A stretch of 37,734 nt of DNA from Mycobacterium sp. (GCA_023264735.1 JAHFVD010000022.1:1-37734); one strand, 5' to 3'; shown: positions 1 to 9,925, counted from the stretch's first letter. Translations and numbers: made by a program. Notes: generated by a model not told the origin, from the letters alone.

Positions 1-935
1 TGGGTACCGCGGCGTAGTTTCTTGGTGGTCAGCTCGGCGAACCACCGCTCGACAAGGTTCAGCCACGATGAACTGGTCGGGGTGAAATGCAAGACGAATC
101 TGGGATGGCTTGTCAGCCAACGCTTCACCGCGGGAGTCTTGTGCGTGGAGGCGTTGTCGAGCACGACGTGGCAGTCCAGCTCGGCGGGCACTTCGGCATC
201 GATCTTCTTCAGGAACGCGAGGAACTCCTGGGCGCGATGGCGGGCATGCAGCGACCCGATTACCTGGCCGCTGGCGAGGTCCAACGCGGCATACAGGCTC
301 GAGGTGCCGTGGCGGACGTGGTCGTGGGTGGCTCGCGCCGGGGTGCCCGGCAGCATGGGAAATACCGGTTGAGTGCGGTTGAGGGCCTGGATCTGGGTCT
401 TCTCGTCGACACAGAGCACCACGGCACGTTCCGGCGGGTCCAGATACAGCCCGACGACGTCGCGGACCTTCTCCACAAACAGCGGATCCTTGGACAATTT
501 CCACGAATCCTGCTTATGCGGAGCCAGTCCGAAGGCCCGCCACACCCGGGACACCATCGACTGACTCAAACCCAAATGCTCGGCCATCGACCGTGTTGAC
601 CAGTGCGTGGCATCTGCTGGCGTGGTCTCCAACGTCGCGGTGATCAAGTCCTTGATCTGTTCATCGCCGACCACCCGCGGCCGGCCCGGTCGGGGCTCAT
701 CAAGCAGACCGTCGCACCGGTATCGCAGGAACCTCGTGCGCCACTTACGAACTGTGGCGCGGCTCAATTCCAGCCGATTGGCCACCTCTACATTCGTGCC
801 ACCCTCGGCGGCCGCCAACACGATTCGCGCTCGCAACGCCAAACCCGCAGCGCTCGTGCGCCGACGAGTCCACCCCTGCAACTCGGCACGCTCATCATCG
901 GTCAACACAATCTGCACAGCATGCGGCGACGGCAT
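1..935 (-). CDS. IS630-family transposase, C-terminus beyond the window edge
   Basis: This is a DDE transposase of the IS630/Tc1-mariner type. The frame stays open from an ATG at 935 to the window edge, giving 311 residues without a stop; the family is usually about 340-360, so roughly the last 30-50 residues are missing. The N-terminus (about residues 10-110) is helix-turn-helix rich, with LSRATVRKWRTRF followed by a proline/glycine linker (DEPRPGRPR). The catalytic core shows CVDEKTQIQAL (first Asp), VVLDNASTHKT (second Asp) and the family signature HFTPTSSSWLNLVERWF, whose Glu is the third acid. It lies just past the 3' end of the SnoaL-like gene, where M. tuberculosis has no such element. 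The reading frame looks intact, so the element may be functional, but the other end cannot be seen. Confidence 0.9.
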   Translation of the reverse strand, partial: MPSPHAVQIVLTDDERAELQGWTRRRTSAAGLALRARIVLAAAEGGTNVEVANRLELSRATVRKWRTRFLRYRCDGLLDEPRPGRPRVVGDEQIKDLITATLETTPADATHWSTRSMAEHLGLSQSMVSRVWRAFGLAPHKQDSWKLSKDPLFVEKVRDVVGLYLDPPERAVVLCVDEKTQIQALNRTQPVFPMLPGTPARATHDHVRHGTSSLYAALDLASGQVIGSLHARHRAQEFLAFLKKIDAEVPAELDCHVVLDNASTHKTPAVKRWLTSHPRFVLHFTPTSSSWLNLVERWFAELTTKKLRRGT

Positions 936-980
936 CACCCATACTAACAAGCGAACACGAATTAACGACTCAAGACACTA
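1..980 (-). mobile_element. IS630-type insertion sequence, one end visible
   Basis: The element covers the transposase gene plus about 43 bases upstream of its start. IS630 elements insert at TA and duplicate it. Reading on the minus strand, a TA at 979-980 is followed by GTGTCTTGAGTCGTTAATTC, which is a plausible terminal inverted repeat. The opposite end is outside the window, so the repeat and the exact boundary are inferred. The boundary lies 12 bases beyond the stop of the SnoaL-like gene, so that gene is probably not interrupted. Confidence 0.6.
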
Positions 981-992
981 GCCGATCTTGGC

Positions 993-1388
993 CTAGCTAA
1001 TTTGCTCTGTGAGGGATGCGAAATCGGCGAGGTCCCAGACGTGGGTGAACGTGTCGCCGTCGACGCGGTAGATGGTGAATTCCGAGATCGTCACCTCACG
1101 CCCGGTCGGTTCGATTCCCTCGAAGGCGCCGCGGTGGGTGCCGGTGACCGAAAAGTTCAGCGAGATGTGCGCCGCGTCGATGATCATGTTGCGCACGGTC
1201 CACCGCCAGTCCGGGAACGCCGCGACCAGTGGGGCGAACTGCGCCGTGACGGTATGTGCGTCCCTCGGCACGTCGTTGATGTAGATGGTCGGGGCGTAGA
1301 ACGTGGTCATGCGCTCGAAGTCGTGATCGTTGCACGCCACGAGGTAGTCGGAATAGAGAGACCGGAGCTGCTCGAAATCGTTTGCCAT
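993..1388 (-). CDS. SnoaL-like / NTF2-fold protein
   Basis: A 131-residue protein with the size and motif pattern of the SnoaL-like (NTF2-fold, alpha+beta barrel) superfamily. It shows an N-terminal helix with YSDYLVACNDHDFERMTTFYAP, the central PDWRWTVRNMIIDAAHISLNFSVTGTH strand region and the C-terminal ISEFTIYRVDGDTFTHVWDLAD. Such proteins are cyclases, isomerases or binding proteins; the substrate cannot be told from sequence. ATG at 1388 is preferred over an in-frame TTG at 1412, because it gives the usual family N-terminus; neither has a strong ribosome binding site. It lies between the insertion sequence and the small HTH gene, in the same orientation as the downstream housekeeping run. 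Confidence 0.75.
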   Translation of the reverse strand: MANDFEQLRSLYSDYLVACNDHDFERMTTFYAPTIYINDVPRDAHTVTAQFAPLVAAFPDWRWTVRNMIIDAAHISLNFSVTGTHRGAFEGIEPTGREVTISEFTIYRVDGDTFTHVWDLADFASLTEQIS

Positions 1389-1432
1389 GTCATCGATTGT
1401 CCGGCAGAACAATTCGATGAGCGCCCCGAGGG

Positions 1433-1621
1433 CTAGCGGCGGGTGACGTGGTTGGGGCCACCGCGGCTGCGCATCGTGGTCCCGGACTCGCGCAACAACG
1501 CGTGGATCGAGCCGTACGAACGGCCCGTCGACGCCACCAGGGTGCGAATACTCGCGCCGCCCTCGTAGGCGTTCCGCAGATTGTTCAGCAGTTGATCATG
1601 AGCTTCGGTTGGCTTCCTCAT
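1433..1621 (-). CDS. small helix-turn-helix protein (Rv1473A-like)
   Basis: A 62-residue basic protein made almost entirely of one helix-turn-helix: LLNNLRNAYEGGASIRTLVASTGRSYGSIHALLRESG (residues 11-47), followed by a basic tail. It resembles the small regulator Rv1473A, which lies next to the ABC-F gene Rv1473 in M. tuberculosis, and the context here is the same. A GGGAGG ribosome binding site is 6 bases before the ATG. It probably binds DNA, perhaps as a nucleoid or regulatory protein; no target is visible. It is transcribed in the same direction as the ABC-F gene, 96 bases downstream of its stop, so it could be co-transcribed or have its own promoter. Confidence 0.75.
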   Translation of the reverse strand: MRKPTEAHDQLLNNLRNAYEGGASIRTLVASTGRSYGSIHALLRESGTTMRSRGGPNHVTRR

Positions 1622-1717
1622 GATGACCCTCCCCGGTCGATCCGCGCCGTTAGCCCACAGAGTAGGAGTGCTTCACGGCGGTTTGGCCGGAATCACCGAA
1701 ATGGTTTATGCCAGTTG

Positions 1718-3346
<1,629 letters not shown>

Positions 3347-3364
3347 GCGCACTGCTCCTTGCTG

Positions 3365-4189
3365 TTAGGTCTTTTCGTCGGTGAAGACCGGGGCGCGGTT
3401 CTCGGCGCGCGCAGCGACCGCCTCTTCGAAGTTGGCGGTGAGCAGGCGCACATAGAGTTGCCCGAGGCCCTCGGCCTGCATATGACTTTCCAGGCTACCG
3501 GCGTCTAGTCCACTCCATAGCGTCCGCTTGGTCAACTCGGTGCCGGGGCGGGAGAACGCCGCGATGCGGGTCGCGATCTCGAAGCAGGCGGGCAGCAACT
3601 CGTCCTCCGGCACCTGCCGGGATACCAGGCCGATCCGCTCGGCCTCCTGCGCATCGACGTCGCGGCCAGTCAGCATGATCTCGAACGCCCGGGAAGACCC
3701 GATGGCCCGCGGCAGCAGGTAGCTCAGGCCCAGCTCACTGGCGGTCAGTCCGTTGTTGATGCCTGCGGCCCGGAAGTAGGCGCCGCTGGCGGCCACCCGG
3801 ATGTCAGCGGCCAGCGCCAGGCACAGCCCGCCGCCGATCGCCGCGCCGTTGACCGCAGCGATGATCGGCTGGTGCAGCTTGCGCATGGCGAGAATCACAT
3901 CGTCGAGCACCGCCATCGACCGCAGCCCGAACGACGGCCGGGTCAGCCCGGCGACGTGGGGAATGGAACCGGCGGACTTGTGGTCGGCGCCCGAGGAGAA
4001 GCCGCGCCCGGCACCGGTCAGCACGACCGCACGCACGGAGTTGTCGTGGCTGAGTTCGGTGAGAACGTCCCTGAGCGGCAGCATGACATCGAAGGCCATG
4101 GAGTTCATTCGCTCGGGGCGGTTCAGGGTCACCAGAGCGACGCCTGCCTGCGGGTTTTCGACGAGGACGAAACCAGAGTCACGAATCAC
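3365..4189 (-). CDS. echA12: crotonase-family protein, EchA12-like
   Basis: A 274-residue enoyl-CoA hydratase/isomerase (crotonase) superfamily protein. It shows VTLNRPERMNSM near the N-terminus, the oxyanion-hole segments GRGFSSGADHKSAG and AAVNGAAIGGGLCLALAADIR, and the C-terminal ARAENRAPVFTDE. The closest match I recognise is EchA12 (Rv1472), which also follows thioredoxin genes. The two catalytic glutamates of the classic hydratase are not kept: the GGGCE position reads GGGLC and the GQPE position reads RAAG. Hydratase activity is therefore doubtful, although CoA-thioester binding is likely. GTG at 4189 is the first start not overlapping trxA; it has no strong ribosome binding site. The longer open frame running into trxA is a shadow. 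Confidence 0.85.
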   Translation of the reverse strand: MIRDSGFVLVENPQAGVALVTLNRPERMNSMAFDVMLPLRDVLTELSHDNSVRAVVLTGAGRGFSSGADHKSAGSIPHVAGLTRPSFGLRSMAVLDDVILAMRKLHQPIIAAVNGAAIGGGLCLALAADIRVAASGAYFRAAGINNGLTASELGLSYLLPRAIGSSRAFEIMLTGRDVDAQEAERIGLVSRQVPEDELLPACFEIATRIAAFSRPGTELTKRTLWSGLDAGSLESHMQAEGLGQLYVRLLTANFEEAVAARAENRAPVFTDEKT

Positions 4190-4215
4190 GGTTGCACGGT
4201 AACCCGTGCGGGGTC

Positions 4216-4575
4216 TTACGTGTCTTGAGACTGAGACGCGGCGGCCGCGTCGACGTCGAACTCCTTGACCTGCGAGATGAGGTCCTCCAGCGCGGCGGGC
4301 GGCAGCGCACCGGCCTGGTTGAAGATCAGCTTGCCCTTCTTGAACGCCATCAGCGTCGGGATGGAGCGGATCTCGGCGGCGGCCGCCAGCTCCTGCTCGG
4401 CCTCGGTGTCGACCTTGGCGTAGACGACATCCGGGTGCTTCTCCGAGGACGCCGAGAAGGTCGGGGCGAACGCCCGACACGGTCCGCACCACGACGCCCA
4501 GAAGTCGACCAGCACGATGTCGTTGCCACTGATGGTGTCGTTGAAGTTCTGCGCGGTGAGGTCTTGAGTAGCCAC
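4216..4575 (-). CDS. trxA: thioredoxin
   Basis: A 119-residue single-domain thioredoxin. The active site WCGPC lies in VDFWASWCGPCRAFAPTF (about residues 23-40), and the conserved cis-proline region is IRSIPTLMAF. It should act as a cytoplasmic disulfide reductant fed by thioredoxin reductase. M. tuberculosis Rv1470 (trxA) is very similar and has echA12 nearby. The start is GTG, with AGGA about 5 bases upstream. A CTGACGT motif occurs twice just before and at the start (4574-4580 and 4587-4593), giving a short direct repeat. The gene lies between the OYE reductase (44-base gap) and the crotonase (26-base gap) on the same strand, suggesting one transcript. Confidence 0.93.
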   Translation of the reverse strand: MATQDLTAQNFNDTISGNDIVLVDFWASWCGPCRAFAPTFSASSEKHPDVVYAKVDTEAEQELAAAAEIRSIPTLMAFKKGKLIFNQAGALPPAALEDLISQVKEFDVDAAAASQSQDT

Positions 4576-4619
4576 GTCAGTCCTAACGTCAGGTTTCCGC
4601 TGAGTGTTCCCAGTGCTAA

Positions 4620-5735
4620 CTAATACAAACGGCCGAGTGCGCTGGCCGCATCGAAACCGCCGAACTGGTCGAGCTTCCCGTCCCGCACGTGGTTCACCCA
4701 GCCGGGATCGGCGAGCAGCGCACGGCCGACCGCGACGATATCGAACTCACCGGCCTCGAATTGGTCGAGCAGCCGGTCGATGGAGGACGCCGGGATCGGC
4801 CCGCCGGCCTCACCGGGGTTGAACTCGGTCTCCAGACCAACCGATCCGACGGCGATGACGGGCAGCCCGGTCATCTTCTTGGTCCAGCCGGCGAGGCTCA
4901 ATTGTGGGTCCTCGTCAGGGAAGCCGGGCACGTAGTGCCGCCGCGTCGACGGATGCAGCACGTCCACTCCGGCCTCGACCAGCGGCGCCAGCAGCTGCTC
5001 GAGTTCGCTCGCGCTGCCGACCACCTGGGCGTCGTAGCGGTTCATCTTCCACTGCGAGAACCGGAAGATGATCGGGAAATCGGGCCCGACGGCCGCGCGC
5101 ACCGCCGCCACCACCTCGGCCGGGAATCGGGTGCGGGCCGCCAGCGAGCCGCCGTAGCCGTCGGTGCGGTGATTGGTGTGCTCCCAAAGGAATTGGTCCA
5201 GCAGATAGCCGTGGGCGCCGTGGATCTCGACGGCGTCGAAGCCGGCGGAACGGGCGTTGGCTGCGGCCAGCGCGTAGGCCTGGGCCAGCTCGGGCAGCTC
5301 CTCGGTGCTCAGCGCCCGCCCGATCGCGCTGCCCGCGAGGTCGATTCCCGATGGGCTGACCGGTACTTGGTCGGGGCCGTCATCGTCGTGCACGCCGCGC
5401 GCGGCGCCCTGATGCCACAGCTGGGCGGCGATGGTGCCGCCTTCGGTGTGGACAGCGTCGGTGACCGCACGCCAGCCGGCGAGCGCATCGTCGCCGTCGA
5501 GGTTCGGGATGCGGTCCGGCCAGCCGGCAGCCGGATGCGGGATCCGGATGCCCTCGGTGATGACGAGCGCGGTGCCGCCCGCGGCGCGGCGGGCGTAGTA
5601 GGCCGCGACGTCGGGCCCCGGGATACCGTCCGGTGACGCGGCCCTGGTCATCGGCGCCATCGCGAACCGGTTGCGCACGGTCAGCGATCCGACGCTCAGC
5701 GGGGTGAACAGGTCAAGCACACGTGCATCATCCAT
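4620..5735 (-). CDS. Old Yellow Enzyme family NADH:flavin oxidoreductase
   Basis: A 371-residue FMN-dependent ene-reductase-type TIM barrel. The N-terminal LFTPLSVGSLTVRNRFAMAPMTR is the family signature. AQLWHQG carries the strand that binds flavin, IHGAHGYLLDQFLW holds the substrate-binding His pair (residues 172 and 175), and NHRTDGYGGSLAARTRF follows. The C-terminal FDIVAVGRALLADPGW is the phosphate-binding end. The HxxH pair, rather than HxxN, resembles bacterial YqjM-type enzymes. Such enzymes reduce activated C=C bonds with NAD(P)H; the physiological substrate is unknown. ATG at 5735 is preferred to a GTG 15 bases upstream. It is followed by trxA and preceded by an unknown gene (45 bases), all on the same strand. 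Confidence 0.88.
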   Translation of the reverse strand: MDDARVLDLFTPLSVGSLTVRNRFAMAPMTRAASPDGIPGPDVAAYYARRAAGGTALVITEGIRIPHPAAGWPDRIPNLDGDDALAGWRAVTDAVHTEGGTIAAQLWHQGAARGVHDDDGPDQVPVSPSGIDLAGSAIGRALSTEELPELAQAYALAAANARSAGFDAVEIHGAHGYLLDQFLWEHTNHRTDGYGGSLAARTRFPAEVVAAVRAAVGPDFPIIFRFSQWKMNRYDAQVVGSASELEQLLAPLVEAGVDVLHPSTRRHYVPGFPDEDPQLSLAGWTKKMTGLPVIAVGSVGLETEFNPGEAGGPIPASSIDRLLDQFEAGEFDIVAVGRALLADPGWVNHVRDGKLDQFGGFDAASALGRLY

Positions 5736-5780
5736 GACGGGGTGCAACACCGCTGTCGGCTGTCTTGTTTCCGCGGGGGG

Positions 5781-6419
5781 TTACAGCTTTTCTTCAACCC
5801 GCCGGAAGAACGCGGTGACGTCGGCGGCCAGGGTATCGACGTCGGCGGTCACGTCGAGGCCGTGCACCGCACCGAACGGCGCGTTCCACAGCGGCCCGGC
5901 GCGCGGCGAGGTCGCAAAATCCCACGGCCCGACGTAGGCGTAGGGCAGTTCGTGGAACTCGTCGCCGGCCGAGACCCCGTAGTTGACCTCGTCAGCCGTG
6001 GCCGCGACGTCGAAATGCTCGGGCCACAACACCGGATGACCTTCCGGCAGAACAGCATTGATCGCGAAGCCCCCGGCGTACAGGCTGCGGTAGATGGCAT
6101 CGGCGGCGTCGGCGTCGAGATGCAGGACAGTGTCCGGGCTCAGCGCGGCGACCGACTCGTACACCCCGGCCGGCGGCCCGATGTCGAGGCCGCTGGCCTG
6201 CGCCACGGCACCGACCGGACCTGCCAGCGCGGCGCTGCCACCGGGCCACGTCAGCGTGGTGCCGTGTACGGCGATCGCCAGCGTGGTCGCGCTGAAGCCG
6301 TCCTGGCGCACCGCGAGCCGGATCGTTCCCGTCGCGCGGTATTGCGGCCCAGCGATAAAACTCTCGGCGATGCCCTGCAATTGGTGACGGGTTGCCACGA
6401 CAGTTGCCGCTGCCGTCAC
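5781..6419 (-). CDS. conserved hypothetical protein
   Basis: A 212-residue protein that I recognise only as a conserved actinobacterial hypothetical. Distinctive conserved-looking segments are LWPEHFDVAATADEVNYG, PYAYVGPWDF and LWNAPFGAVHGLD, all in the C-terminal half. There is no signal peptide or membrane segment, and no known catalytic motif is evident. The GTG start at 6419 overlaps the stop of the upstream membrane protein by four bases (GTGA), so translation of the two is probably coupled and they may act together. The longer open frame that continues upstream overlaps that gene and is not real. Confidence 0.8.
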   Translation of the reverse strand: MTAAATVVATRHQLQGIAESFIAGPQYRATGTIRLAVRQDGFSATTLAIAVHGTTLTWPGGSAALAGPVGAVAQASGLDIGPPAGVYESVAALSPDTVLHLDADAADAIYRSLYAGGFAINAVLPEGHPVLWPEHFDVAATADEVNYGVSAGDEFHELPYAYVGPWDFATSPRAGPLWNAPFGAVHGLDVTADVDTLAADVTAFFRRVEEKL

Positions 6420-6985
6420 AGTGCCTTTTCCTGAGTGCTTTCGATGAGCCCCAGCGCCCGCTCTTTGGCGCGATCGGCGTTGGCCAGCAAGCGGTCTCGG
6501 CGACCCGGCCACCAGAACACCTCGAATGCCATCAGCACGAGATACAGCAGCGACGCGATCATGTCGCGGGTCGACCCGAACATCGAGTCCCACACCGCGG
6601 TTCCGACTCCGACGGCAAGGACCACCGGCACCACCCAGCGAAACGGGCGGCCCTGCTCGGCGGCCTTGTGCATACCGTCGGCGAAGTCGACCACCGGTTG
6701 CGCCAGCGCCGGATCACCGATCCGGCCACCCCAGTGGGTGACTCCGGCTACCCGAGCGCGTTGCTCGCCGGTCAGCGCCGACGCACCCGGCCAGAACTTG
6801 ACCATCCGGCGGCCCAGCCAGACACCGTAGATCAGCGTGATGATGGCCGCCGCCAACGCAGCGGCGAACCACAGCCCCGAGTCCAACCAGGCCAGCAGGC
6901 CCAGAAAGACACCGGTGGCAAGGCCGACGATCACCGCGCGGGTGAACGCGTTACCCCGCCAGAGGAAGGCCGGCACGGTGAGCAT
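6416..6985 (-). CDS. integral membrane protein of unknown function
   Basis: A 189-residue protein with about four membrane helices. Two are near the N-terminus (AVIVGLATGVFLGLLAWLD and LWFAAALAAAIITLIYGVWL), followed by a soluble loop with GASALTGEQRARVAGVTHWG, and two in the C-terminal half (RWVVPVVLAVGVGTAVW and MIASLLYLVLMAFEVFWW). The C-terminus is basic and helical and probably cytoplasmic. I do not recognise a family with a known function. On the minus strand, TAGGGT ends 6 bases before the ATG, which would fit a leaderless transcript starting at this codon. The gene heads the run that leads into the hypothetical gene by a GTGA overlap. Confidence 0.82.
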   Translation of the reverse strand: MLTVPAFLWRGNAFTRAVIVGLATGVFLGLLAWLDSGLWFAAALAAAIITLIYGVWLGRRMVKFWPGASALTGEQRARVAGVTHWGGRIGDPALAQPVVDFADGMHKAAEQGRPFRWVVPVVLAVGVGTAVWDSMFGSTRDMIASLLYLVLMAFEVFWWPGRRDRLLANADRAKERALGLIESTQEKAL

Positions 6986-6991
6986 GGTTTC

Positions 6992-6997
6992 ACCCTA
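6992..6997 (-). promoter_or_regulatory. possible -10 box for a leaderless transcript
   Basis: TAGGGT fits the mycobacterial -10 form TANNNT and ends exactly 6 bases before the ATG at 6985. No ribosome binding site is visible upstream of that ATG, so transcription starting at the A of the ATG is plausible. It sits within a short inverted repeat (ACCCT-AG-AGGGT, 6992-7003). Inferred from spacing only. Confidence 0.4.
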
Positions 6998-7014
6998 GAG
7001 GGTGGGCACCGGTT

Positions 7015-7697
7015 CTAGCATTGATTGTCGACGAAGCAATCAAGCAGCAGCCGGGTGACGGCATAGCCAGGCGCCTGGGTCTTCTTGATGTCGTGCGTCG
7101 GCGGCACCGCGACCCCAGGAAAAGCTTGTTCGACGATGCGGGTTCCGGAGCGGAATCCGTAACGCTTCCAAGCGATTTCCTGGACGTCCTGGTCCTGCAC
7201 CGCCGGGATCAGTGTGCGCCCCGCCGCCGTCAGGCTCAGGATCGGATGGGTGATTCCGGTGCGCACCTTCTCGGAATCCAGCTGCTCCTGGGTCAGCGCC
7301 TTACCGGGCGGGTTGCCTGCGAAGTAGCTCAGGAAGCCGACGTATGCGGTGGCACCGGAGTTGGCTGGGTCGGGTTGGTGATCCACATTTTGGCCTTGCC
7401 GGTCTCGACCACGTCCAGGATCTGCTGGATGGACGTCTTGGTGCCCGGGGCGAACCCGAGACCGTCCATCATCGGCTTGGAGTCGACGAGCTTGTTGCAC
7501 TGCTCGTTGCCGGTCTATTCAAAAACCGTTGAGGCAAAACAGAAGATGTCGAACGGAGGAGGGTTGGAGCAGTCCTGGCCGAGCAGGTTCGCCTCATTGA
7601 CCGAGCCGAGTTCCTTTGCCGTGCAGTTCAGCCCGTCCGCGTCATCCATATTCAGCAGAGGCCAGGCCCCGAACCGCCAGTGCCGCAGTTGTTCTCC
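7015..7697 (-). pseudogene. decayed substrate-binding-type gene
   Basis: Remains of a gene can be read in two frames. The downstream part reads ANSGATAYVGFLSYFAGNPP ... KRYGFRSGTRIVEQAFPGV and ends at a normal stop (7015-7017). The upstream part reads QCNKLVDSKPMMDGLGFAPG ... AKMWITNPTQ in another frame. The two join cleanly if one base was lost near 7362-7367. Further upstream the second frame has a TAG at 7515-7517, then a sensible segment with MDDADGLNCTAKELGSVNEA and NPPPFDIFCFAS. The N-terminal part of the gene is missing: the remnant begins immediately at the acyltransferase stop. The NPTQ-SNSGATA and YGFRSGTR motifs suggest a periplasmic substrate-binding-like domain, perhaps from a binding-domain plus VWA protein; this assignment is tentative. 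Three kinds of damage make a functional product unlikely. Confidence 0.7.
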
Positions 7698-9884
7698 TCA
7701 GCGGTCCGCCAGGGCACGATCGAACAAAGCCCCGATAGCCGGCCCCATCGCCCGGGAGTACTCCTGCGTGATGTGGCTGGCGTCGTAGAACACCATGGTG
7801 TTGGAGACAACCGGCGGGCAGCGATCCCCCGAGCAGAACAAGTCGTGGGTGTTGGCGTAGTGGCCTCCGTTGGCGCGAACCGCCGCTGACTCGGCCGCGA
7901 TCCCGGCTTCGTTTTCGGTTGGCCACAGCGCCGCACACGCCATCGGATCCTTCAGGTGTGCGGACAGGCAGTTCGTCGTCATTGACGGGAGGACCGGCTC
8001 CCGGCCCAAAATCAGCACCTGTGAGCCGTTGCTGCGCAACTGCTTGACCATGTTTCCCAAAGCTTCGATCCAGCCCGGGTTGAACGGGTCGAACCCGGGC
8101 TTGTCCCAGAATCCGATGCCATCCGGGCCGTAACCCCGTACCGCAGCCACAACGACGAGTGCCGGCGGATCGGCACGCAGACGATCCATGATCCCGTGGC
8201 GCCACTGCGCACACCGTTGCAACTCCTCGGACATCTCGTTCAGATGCTCGGTGATCGGAAGTTCCACAATCGGGCACGACGCCTTGGCCATCAGCAGCAT
8301 CCGCCAGTCCCGGCGATCGACGGCATTCTGCACCGCCGGGCGCCACATCGCGGCGTGCGAGTCGCCGATGAGAGCGACCGTGGTAGCCGACGCGCGATTG
8401 CCTGTGATGCACTCGGGCTGGCTACCATCGAAGGGCATCGAGCGCAGGCAGCCGCCGGCCACCATCGCCGTCACCTCACCGGTGGTGCCGGTCAGTGGCG
8501 GGGTCAGATTGGACGGAACGGCCGTCATGTCCAACGCGGCGGTGACCGCCGAATTCACTTGGCCGAACACGCTGTGGACGGCCTGGTCGTACACCTCGAT
8601 GGGCAATCCCTGGGGCGTGGGGACGGCATTGATGACCAACGGCGGCGCCGCCGGGCCGGGGCCGAACGGGGCCGGCGTTACCACCAAGGTCACCACGCCC
8701 ACGGCAATCGCTGTCGCGGTCGCGATTCCGCCGAGAGCCAGGCTGTTGCGCGGAGACCGCCGGATGCGCTCGGAGAACCGCAACGGGTTTTCGATGAAGC
8801 GCAGGGTCAGGGCCGCCAGTCCAGCCGAGAAGGCCATCGCAGCCACCCGCAAAGGCAGGCTCGATGGATGCCCGAGCAGCGCCGGAAGCAGAACCAGCAC
8901 CGGCCAATGCCACAGGTACCACGAGTACGAGATCCGCCCGATCGCCTGCATCGGTGCCAGACCCAGCAGCCGACCCGATCCGCGCTGAGCCGCGGCACAG
9001 CCCGCGCCGATCACCAGTGCCGAACCGAAGGTGGGCAGGAGGGCCGCGGTGCCCGGATACTCCGTCCTCCCGTCGATCCAGACGCAAGCCAGCAGGATCA
9101 TCCCCAGACCGACCCAGCCCACGGCCATGGCCAGCGATGCCGGGAGCCTCCGCCATCGCTCAGCGGTCAGGGCGACCAGGCCGCCGATGGCCAATTGCCA
9201 AGCTCGGGTAGGCAGCGACAGGTAGGCGGCGGGCGGCATGACGTAGGTCAGGACCAGGCACAACGCGAAGGAGATCACCGCAACGATCGCGAGCAAGGCG
9301 ATGAACGGGCCCGCCGAGGGCGTGGTCGGCTCGGCACCCCGGCGTTTGAACCGCCGGATCAGCCAAGCCGTGAGGATGATCAGTACCGGCCAGACCAGAT
9401 AGAACTGCTCCTCGACGCCCAGCGACCAGTAGTGCTTGAACGGCGACGGCGTTGTCAGTTGGTCTTTCGCGAAATAATTCAGTCCGGACGCGATGAACCA
9501 GTAGTTGCTGACGTACAGGGCACTGGTGATGGCGTCGATGGCGACGGTTTTTACCTGCAGCGGAGACAGGATCAGTGCCGAGGCGATCATGGTGACCACA
9601 CCGACGGCGGCCGAGGCGGGGAGCAGGCGGCGAGCGCGGGCGCCCCAAAACCGGCGCAGGCTGACTGTTCCCGAAGTACCGGCCTCCCGCCACAGCATGC
9701 CGGTGATCAGATAGCCAGAGATGACGAAGAACACGTCGACGCCGACGAATCCGCCAGTGATGCCGGGGATTCCAGCGTGAAAGAGGACTACGGACGTTAC
9801 GGCGACGGCGCGCAGGCCCTCGATGTCAGGCCGGAAGTTGCTCGGCACGTGCGCGTGTGCCCGAGATGTTGCGTGATCGAGCAC
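7698..9884 (-). CDS. OafA-type membrane acyltransferase with SGNH domain
   Basis: A 728-residue protein with an acyltransferase-3 membrane domain (about residues 15-400, some ten helices) followed by an extracytoplasmic SGNH hydrolase-like domain. The start of the family shows FRPDIEGLRAVAVTSVVLFH, with the catalytic His in LFHAG (residue 36), then GGFVGVDVFFVISGYLIT, RRFWGARARRLLPA and HYWSLGVEEQFYLVWPVL. The C-terminal domain has ALIGDSHAAMW (GDSH at 507-510) and FYDASHIT (about 705), giving Ser, Asp and His of the triad. Such proteins transfer acetyl or other acyl groups to envelope glycans; M. tuberculosis Rv1565c and Rv0111 are similar. The acceptor is unknown. The GTG start has AAGGG about 6 bases upstream. 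It is flanked by suf on one side and a pseudogene on the other. Confidence 0.92.
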   Translation of the reverse strand: MLDHATSRAHAHVPSNFRPDIEGLRAVAVTSVVLFHAGIPGITGGFVGVDVFFVISGYLITGMLWREAGTSGTVSLRRFWGARARRLLPASAAVGVVTMIASALILSPLQVKTVAIDAITSALYVSNYWFIASGLNYFAKDQLTTPSPFKHYWSLGVEEQFYLVWPVLIILTAWLIRRFKRRGAEPTTPSAGPFIALLAIVAVISFALCLVLTYVMPPAAYLSLPTRAWQLAIGGLVALTAERWRRLPASLAMAVGWVGLGMILLACVWIDGRTEYPGTAALLPTFGSALVIGAGCAAAQRGSGRLLGLAPMQAIGRISYSWYLWHWPVLVLLPALLGHPSSLPLRVAAMAFSAGLAALTLRFIENPLRFSERIRRSPRNSLALGGIATATAIAVGVVTLVVTPAPFGPGPAAPPLVINAVPTPQGLPIEVYDQAVHSVFGQVNSAVTAALDMTAVPSNLTPPLTGTTGEVTAMVAGGCLRSMPFDGSQPECITGNRASATTVALIGDSHAAMWRPAVQNAVDRRDWRMLLMAKASCPIVELPITEHLNEMSEELQRCAQWRHGIMDRLRADPPALVVVAAVRGYGPDGIGFWDKPGFDPFNPGWIEALGNMVKQLRSNGSQVLILGREPVLPSMTTNCLSAHLKDPMACAALWPTENEAGIAAESAAVRANGGHYANTHDLFCSGDRCPPVVSNTMVFYDASHITQEYSRAMGPAIGALFDRALADR

Positions 9885-9910
9885 CTGCAGCCCTTATCGT
9901 CCCCCGCTGT

Positions 9911-9925
9911 GGCGGGCGTCCCGCC
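9911..9925 (-). terminator. GC hairpin between sufT and the acyltransferase gene
   Basis: GGCGGG (9911-9916) and CCCGCC (9920-9925) form a 6-bp stem with a 3-base loop, 66 bases past the sufT stop and 27 bases before the acyltransferase start. There is no T tract, but mycobacterial terminators often lack one. It may end suf transcription or weaken read-through into the acyltransferase; this is inferred from structure only. Confidence 0.35.

Noticed and set aside
3365..4492. 375-codon version of the crotonase gene
   Set aside because: The first 100 codons overlap trxA and read as shadow sequence; the family start fits GTG 4189.
6992..7003. ACCCT-AG-AGGGT inverted repeat as a terminator
   Set aside because: The loop of two bases is too small for a stable hairpin, and the site sits at a likely promoter; the repeat is probably incidental.
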